Shown here: piece after piece, positions 44,089-54,064 of the stretch
Layout: each line of letters opens with the position of its first letter
Position numbering within the stretch: the stretch's first letter is position 1
Notes under the pieces: generated by a model
Told to the model about the DNA's origin: nothing
Databases searched by the model: none
What the model saw: only the letters and a program-made list of their open reading frames with translations
NCBI GenBank assembly: GCA_000226015.1
Contig: JH152822.1
Span: forward strand, 47,194-101,257
DNA length: 54,064 nucleotides
Direction of reading: 5' to 3'
DNA from: Mnemiopsis leidyi
Lineage: Eukaryota; Ctenophora; Tentaculata; Lobata; Bolinopsidae
Made by a program: the position numbers and the translations under genes

Positions 44089-44460
44089 ATGGTGCCTTCA
44101 ATTTCTGTAAATTACATATTACTTCTACTACTACTTGGAGCAAGTAATTAATAGTTAGCCACATCCAATCATTTTCAAGATGCTGCAGTCTTATAGCCCT
44201 CCACTTTCTTCAATCATACGTTATACAACATGCCGCATTTCCTTAAAACTATCCTGAGAGAAAAACAGGGAATCTGTTAACTTCCAGCTATAACGACAAG
44301 CCTTGAAGAGTCTGCTAATTTCTGTACCTGCACAACTTGTATCAGTGTTATGCCACTCTGCCCTGGTCGCGCTCCAGCTGTCCCAGCTTTTCTAGGTCTC
44401 TTTTTCAAGCTTGCACATTTCAAATCCTCATTTCTACTGCCTCCATACGTCCACTTTTAG
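44089..44460 (+). CDS. Candidate secreted peptide gene, copy 2 (two exons)
   Basis: Exon 1 (44089-44143) encodes MVPSISVNYILLLLLLGA, a strong signal peptide, and ends in phase 1 at GTAATT. A frame-compatible second exon can start at 44288 after AACTTCCAG and stays open to TAG at 44458-44460. Near its start it encodes CTCTTCISVMPLCPGR, four cysteines as C-x-C-x2-C-x6-C followed by Pro-Gly-Arg, an arrangement that could be cut and amidated. The tail after that is hydrophobic and not obviously functional, so exon 2 may end earlier at an unseen donor or be wrong. Exon 1 is well supported by the duplicated copy; the pairing with exon 2 is an inference. It belongs to no family I recognise. Confidence 0.4.
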
Positions 44461-46827
44461 ACACTATATACCTCGTCTAAATTTTAATTCTCTCGCATCA
44501 TCGCTCCTTTTTACCAAGATCCAGCCCACTTTCGTTCTTCTTGCCACGATCGTACAAGCCTTACAGCTGAATATTCTTACTTTTGGACCGTGGAAGAGAT
44601 GAGGAGTTGATTTGGGAAGCCCCCAATAGACAAAAAGGAGCAGCCACACAAGTATATTAGCGGAGATGATGGGGTGTGAGTGAGGAGAGTTTTGCTGTAA
44701 CTCCGACCTCAGAACAAGTTACCGGGCCGCTAGGTGGACGTTGAAATATCTGGCTGGGCGAGAAGGAGGTATGATTCCTGGTTCACTGCTCCTGGAGCCC
44801 AGGTTAACGATCCTAATCCTGTCCTGCGGTGGCTTCCGCAGGGTCTGGTTTGTCTCCGGCAGTCTTCCTTGTAATTCCTTGTAGAGACGGGGAGAAGAGA
44901 AGAGAGACATATTTTGGGAGATTAACGAGGGAAGGATGGCAGTTCTGTAGACATAAAAAGATAATAGGTTTGAGTCTCGACCAAAGGTTTATTATTGGGT
45001 TAAAATGAGTAAGAGGAGTGGCAAACAATTTGGGGGACAAATAGAAAGTTTTTATCAGTTTAGCCTATTTATTTCGGGTAACTTAGAATTAGATGACAGA
45101 TGTTATATGGCCAGTTAGAGGAATTTATGGACTAATGATTGTTAATGAACGGTGACCAGATAAAGTAAAACCCATGGTATTGGAAAGTCGGGAGAATGAT
45201 AGACGAAGATATGACGATTAAGGCTGGGACCTGGATGGTCCCAGGAAAACAATAGAGCTATGTTCGGTTTTGGTCACGTTTTGACGCGGTTCACACAGAC
45301 TCATTGATCACATAGTAGCCTAGTAAGGCTTTGTTCTCCGCCTCAGAACATTCTAGTCTCCACTATTAAACTTCAGTCAATAGTGGTGTCTGGTCTGCAG
45401 TCTGACTCGGTCCTCTACCAGCCTGTCAGGGTCTACTTCCACACTTTACAAGTTCAACTTCATATCGTCCTCGTTATCCGGTACATTGGGAGCTTACACC
45501 AGGTTGTATAATTTCCGAAACTAGCCGCTAGGACCAGTCAAACTCCTGCTGACGGGGGGTCAGGACTGGGATTACCCCTAAAAACTCCCTTATCTGAGTG
45601 GATATGGTGACAGACCGCTCCTTATCTGGCCGGGACAGAGTATAATATGATAATATCTGCTGTCTGTTTGTAGGGCGTCTCTTTTGAGATAGGGACATGC
45701 TCCATTATCACAGGATACATAACACCCATCTCATAAATGACCCTCGCTGTACATAATCAAGATATGCTAGAGTCTATGTAGGGTGGAGAGCGGCCTGTCA
45801 CCTGAAAGAGCGGATCAGAAAGATGCAGGGTTTTACGGAAAGGATGAGATAAGTTCAGCAGTGTGAATGTCACAGCTGCTGTGTTAACGTAGAGTTTTTC
45901 TTATCAGTCCTGCTGACCCTGCCGCGGGGTGGTGTCTCCATCTCCGTTACCATGGTAACTGTCACTCCAGCTCCTGGCAGGAGCACGCCGTGACAGTCCG
46001 ATGATTTGTGAAAAACACGAGACCACCTGACCCAGATCTCCGAGTCACCGACCAATGGGAGAGCTCCGCTGCCCCCACGTGGTTCCTCTCTGTAATTCAC
46101 CAAAACTGCTGCATTATTAATGCACCACCGATACATCTGTGGCTCCTCTTTTCGCCACAACAAAGCTAATCCTCCACGCCCTAGATTCTCACGTCCTAAG
46201 TAATAGCTGTGTTCCCAGCCTTAATACAGATTGGTAGCAAGCATTTTCCTGGACAAGCTGCATGATAGGCGATTTGGCTGATTTCATGTTCACATTAGTG
46301 AATATTGATGTGTTACATATCAAATAGCTAAATAAAGTGACTTTTCTCCCTTCCCCGGTTATTGACCACTCCTTCATGATGAAAATCATGTTCCTGCTTC
46401 ATTTACTGTGTCATTTGTGGCTCACTACAAATGTGCCACTGGTTCTCTGGAAATTATATTTCACGCAAATACATCAGAATTTAATATAAGTGCACATCCC
46501 CTTACCAAGTAATATAGTTAAATTACTTATTTAACTATGCACTAGTTACTAAGTTAACTTCAAGTTTAAGCACTGGATTTACAGACAAAGCTTATAAATT
46601 TGACATCTTATGCCGAAATATAACCCATATGCTCTATACTCATATGCTTGTCGTGTTATAAGTTAGATAATAACTATTAACTAAATCACCCTGTACTCTT
46701 GTATGCATGACTCAGAACGAGTTGTGATATTAAGGAATTTATAAGCAGGAATGAACCTTAATGACAGACATATCAATTTAGATAGAAATTTGAAAATAAA
46801 TAAGTGTATGAAGTCTAGATATCTGAG
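44461..46827. other. No gene supported
   Basis: Open frames (for example - 45870-46163) have no recognisable features. A short + frame at 46376-46489 begins with a hydrophobic MMKIMFLLHLLCHLWL but has no supporting structure. GTTACCATGGTAAC, a perfect X-box-like palindrome, is at 45946-45959. Confidence 0.5.
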
Positions 46828-46893
46828 ATTTTACGGTTGTTACCTACATACTTACTTTACTTTGTTAAAGTAAGTAGGCAACAACCGTAAAAT
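46828..46893. repeat. Inverted repeat (about 29-bp arms)
   Basis: ATTTTACGGTTGTT...CTTACTTTA (46828-46860) pairs with 46865-46893, with one mismatch and a four-base bulge, around a very small loop. Possibly a foldback element remnant. Confidence 0.82.
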
Positions 46894-47167
46894 TTAGTTA
46901 AAATCTAGTGTAAACTTAAAGAAAAGTAAATAATTTACAAACTCACTAGTATAACACTCCAATTTTGTCATTAAGATTACACAATTTTTCGCAATATCCC
47001 TATATGTTGTTAAATCTTACAAGTATGTTTGCACGTCCACCAAATCACAACGTTCTCATTTATCGTTTGAACAGACTCTCAGATCCTTACGACATTAACC
47101 CTCACCATCACCCACCAGAGACCGCCGGAGCCATAATTTTATGTAGTCTTTCCACTTCCAACCACTG

Positions 47168-47193
47168 ATATATATATATATTTATATATATAT
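47168..47193. repeat. (TA)n microsatellite
   Basis: TATATA run with one TTT interruption. Confidence 0.9.
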
Positions 47194-49177
47194 GGAGCGG
47201 GTCTAAAAACTAAAAACCTGTTAACACAAACCCTCCTCTTCATCTGTCAATCTAAAAACGTGTTAATACCCTACCCTTAGCAGGTGATAATCTTCAAACC
47301 CAGCTCTAAACCTTCCTCTCTCTCTTCTGCCCTAACTGCAGATGCTTCTCCTTATCCTGACTTGCTCCACCAGACTTGTTAAGCGAGTTAAACACCGTAT
47401 TAACTCCGCTTAATGATCACGTGACCCTCCTTAACCTAATGTTGGTGTTAGGTGTTGGAGAAAGGTTTAACCGTCCTCCATCCGATCAGAAAACAGTACA
47501 GTTTCCGGACTCTCTCACTCCCCTACCTACAATTCCTCCAAACATCTATCCGTTCTTGGACCAGGGAATATCCATCAACGTTTCAAGTCGTTAATCGTCC
47601 GACAAATCACAAAGTCAATCCGATAAGCTCTAGAGAAAGTGTACCACGTGGTGTAATAACCGCTAGGTTAGATAATTAAAGAAGGTTAAGGACCCGTTTA
47701 GAAAACTTGTTTAGACTTTTTATCCGCCTTCCAACTGAGAATTTGCTTGTGATTTAGTTCTATAATCCGATAAGTAGTTTAACGCTGCATTAGATGTACG
47801 TTAATGATGCAAGGGTTTGGTTGGATAGTGATACTGACACAAACATTTCATTGGCTGGACGTAAAAACCACGAGAGCAACCTATGAACTTTTCTAATCCT
47901 TGTTAAGTTGTATTTACGAAGGTAAACTTCAATTATCAGTGAAGTAATTTTGGCTATTTCAAGTCCTCTGAGAGTTTTTCAAGACCACTCGACTGTTGAC
48001 TGAAAATAAATTACTCTTTATCCGGAACAAAAATAGCTTCACCAATTGTAGACGAGACATTGGTAACGCCGGTTACAAGTACCCATAACATTAAAGTAAA
48101 CTTATGAAAGAGTAAGCGAGAAAGTGGGAATAACTACGTTTATATTGCGACAAGTATTGCGACAAGACTAGGATTAGTTCTTTACAGACTGTTAATTTAC
48201 AGGGATGCACATCGGAACCATAATTTTTTGCATATTGTAAGTCTTCAACTCTCTCATTATAATTAAGACAAGAAATACCGTTAGAAATTAATGGAACATG
48301 AAACAACATTTTTCTTGGAATCAGATCCCAACAATTGTGATCCCAACAATTGAAGTATCTTTGATATTATCGTCAAACAATTTGATTTATTAAGCCCATT
48401 TTTTGGCTTTTGACTCACTTCATAGTTGAACGAAACTTTTGACCCTCGAATAAAGCTCGTATGCTTCCTTTTTACCACGCTTACTTAATTAATGATCACA
48501 CACATCTCCTGCTTTCTACTGATCAGTTGCAAGGATTCCCGCAACATCACTCATCAGGCAGCATGCTGATGATGAGGGAATTAAGCTGCTTGGCGGTAGA
48601 CGTGTAAACAACAGCAGATTCCTAGCCCGTCCACCTGGAATCTGACTTTCCCCTCACGTCCTCCCCGGCTCAACATTCCCCAACTTTTCTATCCTGAGAG
48701 CTTGGGAAACCACACAGCTATAAGGTGCAAGTATTTGCGTTGTTGCCCGGACCCCACTCTTCCTTGCTGGCGCCCAGTAACTACCCCTGAATTGAGGAAT
48801 TAATTGTGTTTGTAGTATATCGCGCTTGACAGCTCTGTTTCCCCGGTTGATATAACGGAGCCTGCGCTATATAAATATCGGGCTGCTATGTATACAAACT
48901 GCATAAAATTCATACACTTAACACCTTCAAATTTAACAGCACAGAGCACGGAATTATCACCAAATGATCACGTGACCCAGAGGAGATAGTAGCTGTAAAG
49001 CAAGGGTTAGTTTTGCTGGCGTAGACCAGGTCCTGCCCCACTTAGTCTATCTATAATCAGGTGAGAAAAGACAGCGAATTAGTAATGTCAAGGTCCTTGT
49101 GATAGCGCTGTATGCGGTCCTGCACACTCCATGTGAGAGTGTGTGCACGTGCGCGCGCGTCAACCCCACGTGACCTC

Positions 49178-49199
49178 CACGTGACGGGTACCCACCAAT
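49178..49199. promoter_or_regulatory. CACGTG-N11-CCAAT composite site
   Basis: CACGTG 49178-49183 and CCAAT 49195-49199. Two more CACGTG sites precede it within 32 bases. Confidence 0.5.
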
Positions 49200-50625
49200 G
49201 GGGGAAGGTTTTGATGACTTCCAGCTAAAAGGTGGGCACTGTGAGAAGGATAAGCCGGGTGATAACAGTACTTTGCGCCTTGTTTGACTCAATAAAACAC
49301 TTGCAGCTCGATAAAAGGAGAGATTTTTGCAGCAAATTTGGGCCTTAACCACAGGAGTATTGGCGACAGAAGGGGAAGTATATATCACACGTCACCCGGA
49401 GTAAACCCGTCCTGCCGAAGGGAATTAACAAGGCTGTGATACAAACGGAACTATCTGCACATTTACAGATACTAATCGTTCTAGTACTTGAACAGCAGCC
49501 AGATTTGCGGGGAAGGTTAGTAAGTCTGAGCAGAGATCAGATTTACTTGAATCATGCCTATTTAGCTAACTTAAAGGTCGGCAATTTTTTAGACTTCACT
49601 GCAATTATTGAGTAAGCGTAAATTTACAATTACGGTTAAAATTTTCCGTTAAAATCCATAAATTTTGATAAATATGGGTTTGCTAGAATCCACACCTCCT
49701 AGGATCGAATCAACTAAACCCAAGCGTATTTTCCAGCGTATCAAGACGCAAAATGTCACAGCAATGATGTTGACGGCCCAGATTTCTCAGGGACCAAGTG
49801 CGAAGATCCAACCTCACGATTTTCCTTTGCAAAACGATAGTCTGGTGTCTTGAAAATGTTAAAATTTCGTCCCCGTGATCCTCTCGGACTGGGAGAGAGA
49901 GAGGAGAGGTGACTTTCCGAGTAGGTGCCTTCTATTTAGTGCACACAGTAACACTTGTTGTCTAAATCACTGTGAACACCCGTACCTAGCTGGTATGTGC
50001 TTCCCTAGTCTGAAATTCCCAATAGCAATTGTGTTTGCTATGGTTACCATGACAGCTGACCGGACAGGTACTGATCAGACCGGCTGTTTCTCTTTGTCCC
50101 ACAGTATCCCGTCGGTGGGTTTCACCTGGACGTCACACTCCGAGGTTTAAGTATCGTGTTCTGTCGGCGGGATGTGCAGCCGCGACTGTGGGTTATAGGG
50201 TAGCTGGGTGGTCGTTGCCATGGTGGCAGTGGGGTGGTATCTTGTTTATACTTCGTGAATTCGAGGGGAACTGCCCAGCTGACTATCTTATCAGCACAAC
50301 ATTCTGTCAGCATGGTTAAGTAGAGTAAGCAAATGGTCGCCGTAGTAACTGTGTCTGGGGCCGCTTAAGGGGCTCCTAGTCACCTACATTACCTGATCAT
50401 ATTCGTATCTAATGGTGGAATTATAAAATAATTAGAAAGAAAGTTCGTAAAGTACCCACTTTTCGAACCTCGTCAAACCTAAAAGGTGTTCCCCGGACTA
50501 CCATCACCAATTGCCAGTCTGATTAAAGTTAAACCTTAAACCCAAATATCGTATAAATTCTGGAGCCGTAAATCACGTGTTGTTTAACTTTTGTCCAAGT
50601 TAACTGCCCGCACGGGGTGCTTCCT

Positions 50626-50639
50626 GTTGCCATGGTTAC
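50626..50639. promoter_or_regulatory. RFX X-box-like site GTTGCCATGGTTAC
   Basis: Near-palindromic X-box form, in a region that also holds CACGTG at 50575 and 50863. Confidence 0.4.
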
Positions 50640-53190
50640 GCACAGATTTCTCCCGGCAAACCGACCGACCGGGACTTTCGGTCTAACGAAGAGTTAAAAG
50701 GAAGGTTGTTGTGTTGTGATACTATGATGTGTTGTGAGTGGAGTGGCGGCCCAGGTTTTCTTCTCCGGTCTGAACAGGTTTAAACACCGTCCTATAGAAG
50801 TGTTTCACAGTCCAGGCGAGTTAAAAACCCGGGCTAGATTTCCCTTTTTAACACAGCTTGCACGTGCTAGAACAGGGTAATGGTGCCTGGTCGTGTCATG
50901 GCAACGTGACACGTGACCGTGACGTTCTGTCATGGGAGTCACGTGACGTCTCACGCACCGCCCCCTTGAGCGTTCTCATTGGTTGGTTACTCTGTGATAC
51001 TGCTGAAAGTTCATTGTTACCCGGGTAACCAACCCTAACTGTGGTGATGATGACGTTGTACAAATGTTTGGTTTTATCCTGTTAGTGTAAAATGGTTATT
51101 TTGGCGACTCACAACTATTTTGGGATCTCACGTGACCGAACGATGAATTCAGGTGGAGGTGAGATGACGTCACATAAAACAGTGACATGCTGTCTCGCTA
51201 GAGCTTGTAGAGTAGGTAGGAGTGAAGGCACCTGTTCAGGAAATAGGCCCTGTGAAACGTGGAGAGTAGGGCGGGTTTTATTACTTTATTAATTACTGGT
51301 TACTGGACAAAATGCGAAAATAAACTGCTGCCTAATTCTCTAAATCCTGCTTGGTGGGAATTAACCTCTGGGAGCTCCAATTTGAACGGAATGGAGTAGT
51401 GTCGAGCACTTCCAGCCTTCATTTCACACTTAGACTCACGTGTACTTGTCTTGGCTTACCAGGGGCTGTTAATCACTGTATGGATGGATTTTATGGAGGC
51501 GCACTTCTTTTTCTTATCGCATTCAATCAATAATATTTGAATGAAGTTCAAGTTTTATACCTAAGTAGGATTCAAAATCAGGAATTCGATCAAAAATTTA
51601 ACCGTTTTGGCAGCAAATGTATTTTCTAGTTAGAGCCTGAAACTTTTCTCAATTGCAAGTGTAAAACCTTCAATAAGGGTATTTATTTTCAGCTTCTAAG
51701 ACTAAACTTGAAGTGTTAGCTAGATAATCAATGAAGAAGCTCACTGCAGCAGCTTGCAGCTATGATCTGCATGTCACAGCACTTAGTCTTTCTACCAGAA
51801 TGAAAGTGATTTAGATGGTAGGGAAAATCGGAATGCGATTAAAGTAGCAGTTGTATTCTCCCTGTGAACACAAATCCCTTGTTTTAGGAGGGAAGTGAAC
51901 CCTTGCACATCCAATCTAGGAAACTTTACAAATCTTTGGATTTAAGATTTAATACAGTATTAAGGATTCAACCAGTCTTCCAGTCTATTGGGAAATTGTT
52001 GAAAATCCTTACTATCGTCAGTGACATGAAAATTAGCGTAAAGGACGGACCAACCTCGCCAATTCCCAGGTTTTACCAGGGAATATCTGCTTGATCAAAA
52101 GGAAAGCGGCCCTTTATAATGATCCTCCTAACATCCTATAACTATTAATTTTCTATGAAAATCGGCTACTTAGTGCTTACTGTTTATCAGATTATTTGCG
52201 TTAAACACATAGCTCAGTCCCTCTATACAGGTCGAGTCCACATTTTATACTTTCTTAGTCTACTTTAAACCGAGCATGGCTAAACTTTGCAAGTAGATAA
52301 AATGTTTTTCAGATGATTGCCAGAAAAACAATAAACTTTCAGACTCGCCTCTGTAGCTAATCAAGATCAGAATTTAATCTCATATCGTGAGTTTGAGACA
52401 TCTTCCCAATTTGTACAAACTATAGTGACAAGCAGACTTAATGGCTTCAAATCCCTACAATTTCGCGCAGCCTCTCCATTTACTCCACCTCAACAAACCG
52501 ACCAATCAAAGGACAGGAAATTGTCACATGGAAGGGTCGCTGTCCAATAGAAACTCTGTATTTCCAGGCTGCACGTTTCACAGTTAGACTTAGACGAAAA
52601 CGCAAGCAGATGGCATTTGTAAATTTACGTGAGCCTGTCTGCAGTCAGCGTACAATCTCCCCAGGTCTGAAATCACCGTGTGATCTGCCCCCATCGGACC
52701 GAGAACGGTTGTGCATGTGAAGACCTGACTGGGGGAGCAGACACACTACACAGGTGCAGCTCACTACTTTATCCGTAGAAATGGTAAAGCTACAGTATGT
52801 ACAGTATGTACAGGTTACACCCAAGTACCCAACTCTAGCAGATCGTCAATTGACTGGGAACCTCAGTCTGTGTCGGAGGGGACCGTAGAGAAAGCCACGC
52901 AGCGCCCGGTTTGTCGTCAAGTAAGCGAGTACTGGTAGACTTTGTTTGTCCTGGAGTTTACGCTAGAACTGCAGTTTTTACTGAGCCTCGCTTTCAATAT
53001 TTAGCTGGCTGTGTCACAAAGTGAAAATCGCAAATTTAAGTGGAGATTCGTGAAATGCAACAATCTGGTAGTCACACATGAATCAGTAACCATCAATAAA
53101 GCTATGAATCTCAAAGCTACAAGATTCAGTATTTTGCAGATTCTTAGTCTAACCATCTGAACTGACTGGTCGCTTGTCTGACTTCCCGTC

Positions 53191-53341
53191 GTCCTGTCCC
53201 AGAACATCGTACCCCCAGCCCCAGACCATTTTGCCCCACCGACCCTAACCCTGTAGTGGAAACTGGAGCAGGACGTCACTTTGCACTTGGGCAAAATATC
53301 TGGGACAAAACGATCTGGGACACGATGTTCTGGAGCAGGAC
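53191..53341. repeat. Inverted repeat, 20-bp arms about 110 bases apart
   Basis: GTCCTGTCCCAGAACATCGT (53191-53210) and ACGATGTTCTGGAGCAGGAC (53322-53341) are near reverse complements (two mismatches). Could be termini of a short non-autonomous element. Confidence 0.6.
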
Positions 53342-53749
53342 ATCGGACTCCATGGTATGGGTCAACATAATAAATGTATCGATAAATATTGCCATTGGTA
53401 CTTCATTTAGTGGCTAAAAAGCTTTCGTGATTCACCAGACGGAATCATTGCAATTTCTATACCACGAATCTTTTTCTGACTTTCAGGAGTCCTACCGTAC
53501 CTTTTTTAATCCAAGTCGACATCCCTTATGGTCACATGAACCACAAAACATTTAAACCGAGCTCTGAACATGCTTTCTGTTTTATTTTCCCTGGCAATAA
53601 ACCACGTGACCAGATCACGGGTTCAACAATCCACCACGTCCGATTGTGACAGCTGGTCTAACACACTCTTCGTAATTAGCCGCACCATGGGAAGACTAAT
53701 TGGACGGAAGAAGGGTCGACAGCCTAACAAATCCTCCTCCAATACGACC

Positions 53750-53812
53750 ATGGGAATGTGCTTTAAATGCACGAAATATGTTTTAGTTCTTATTATGTTG
53801 TGGAAACTCTGA
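53750..53812 (+). other. Doubtful tetraspanin-like N terminus
   Basis: The frame from 53750 reads MGMCFKCTKYVLVLIMLWKL and a stop. Tetraspanins often begin MGxxxxCxKYLLFxFNxxFW, so this resembles the first exon up to transmembrane helix 1. However no good splice donor is visible before the stop and AATAAA follows at 53836. It could be a relic or coincidence. Confidence 0.2.
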
Positions 53813-54064
53813 TTCGATGATAATATGTAGAAATTAATAAAATCTTATATCGCGAAACGGTCGCAGTGCCATGAATTAATACACAAATTATCTGAACGGA
53901 GTTGCGCCATGCTAATGCTAAAATAGCCGCTCTAAGTATATCCCACTTGCCGATAACACGTCCAACTTTGAAATTGGAATTAGAAATTGAACATCTTTAT
54001 AAACGTAACTACTTTCCGCTTTCCTCTGTAATCTGTCCTCTGTCTTTTCTCCTCTCTCCTCTCT

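Larger units (their letters stand above)
47194..53190. other. No gene supported; several motif clusters
   Basis: About 6 kb without a convincing exon. CACGTG motifs cluster near 49147-49199 and 50863-50943, with X-box-like sites at about 50037 and 50626. These may be distal regulatory DNA or introns of a gene whose exons lie outside the window. Confidence 0.5.

Noticed and set aside
46376-46489. 37-codon hydrophobic frame starting MMKIMFLLHLLCHLWL
   Set aside because: No splice-supported extension, no processing sites; likely chance in AT-rich DNA.
49665-49853. 62-codon + strand frame with basic KPKRIFQRIK
   Set aside because: No homology recognised, no signal or domain, and no neighbouring exon.

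Overview
This is nuclear DNA from an animal, probably not a vertebrate. The genes are split by GT-AG introns, some of them many kilobases long, and the noncoding DNA is about 40% GC and rich in micro- and minisatellites. I see no bacterial-style operons, ribosome binding sites or CRISPR. The phylum is not resolved. The one hint is a putative peptide precursor ending in -WYG, which recalls the short WY-amide peptides reported from ctenophores; that is suggestive only.

Layout. An (AC)n tract opens the window. A five-exon gene on the + strand (435-1871) encodes a 155-residue single-C2-domain protein with a myristoylation-type, lysine-rich N terminus. Facing it on the - strand (3271 down to 2633) is a three-exon gene with the architecture of a neuropeptide preprohormone: signal peptide, KR cleavage sites, a Gly-Lys-Arg amidation signal and a terminal Gly. 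A 32-bp minisatellite abuts its start codon. The stretch 3741-10870 holds no gene I can support, only minisatellites and one long hairpin.

From 11185 to 38292 lies one 27-kb + strand gene. I could assemble it as ten exons whose phases all close, giving 647 residues: an N-terminal SAM domain, a Ser/Pro-rich linker, an NLS-like stretch and a long C-terminal region I do not recognise. One exon is a 24-base microexon. The third intron contains a separate small ORF for a secreted cysteine-rich peptide (23307-23537).

The introns and 3' flank of this gene are unusually rich in CACGTG (about 75 in the window by eye, against about 13 expected at even base composition), CCAAT/ATTGG and RFX X-box-like motifs. 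Nine CACGTG/CCAAT pairs share the same relative orientation and exactly 11 bp spacing, while their flanks look unrelated. This looks like a regulatory grammar rather than copies of a repeat.

After 39.2 kb the window holds a (TCC)n tract with a 10-N assembly gap, a 42-bp and a 16-bp minisatellite, and two diverged copies of an exon encoding a signal peptide (43618 and 44089). The second copy keeps a splice donor and can be joined in frame to a Cys-containing exon. From 44.5 kb to the end I see mainly noncoding sequence with motif clusters, inverted repeats and a doubtful tetraspanin-like N terminus near 53750. All exon models come from reading splice signals and frame by eye; no homology search was run.
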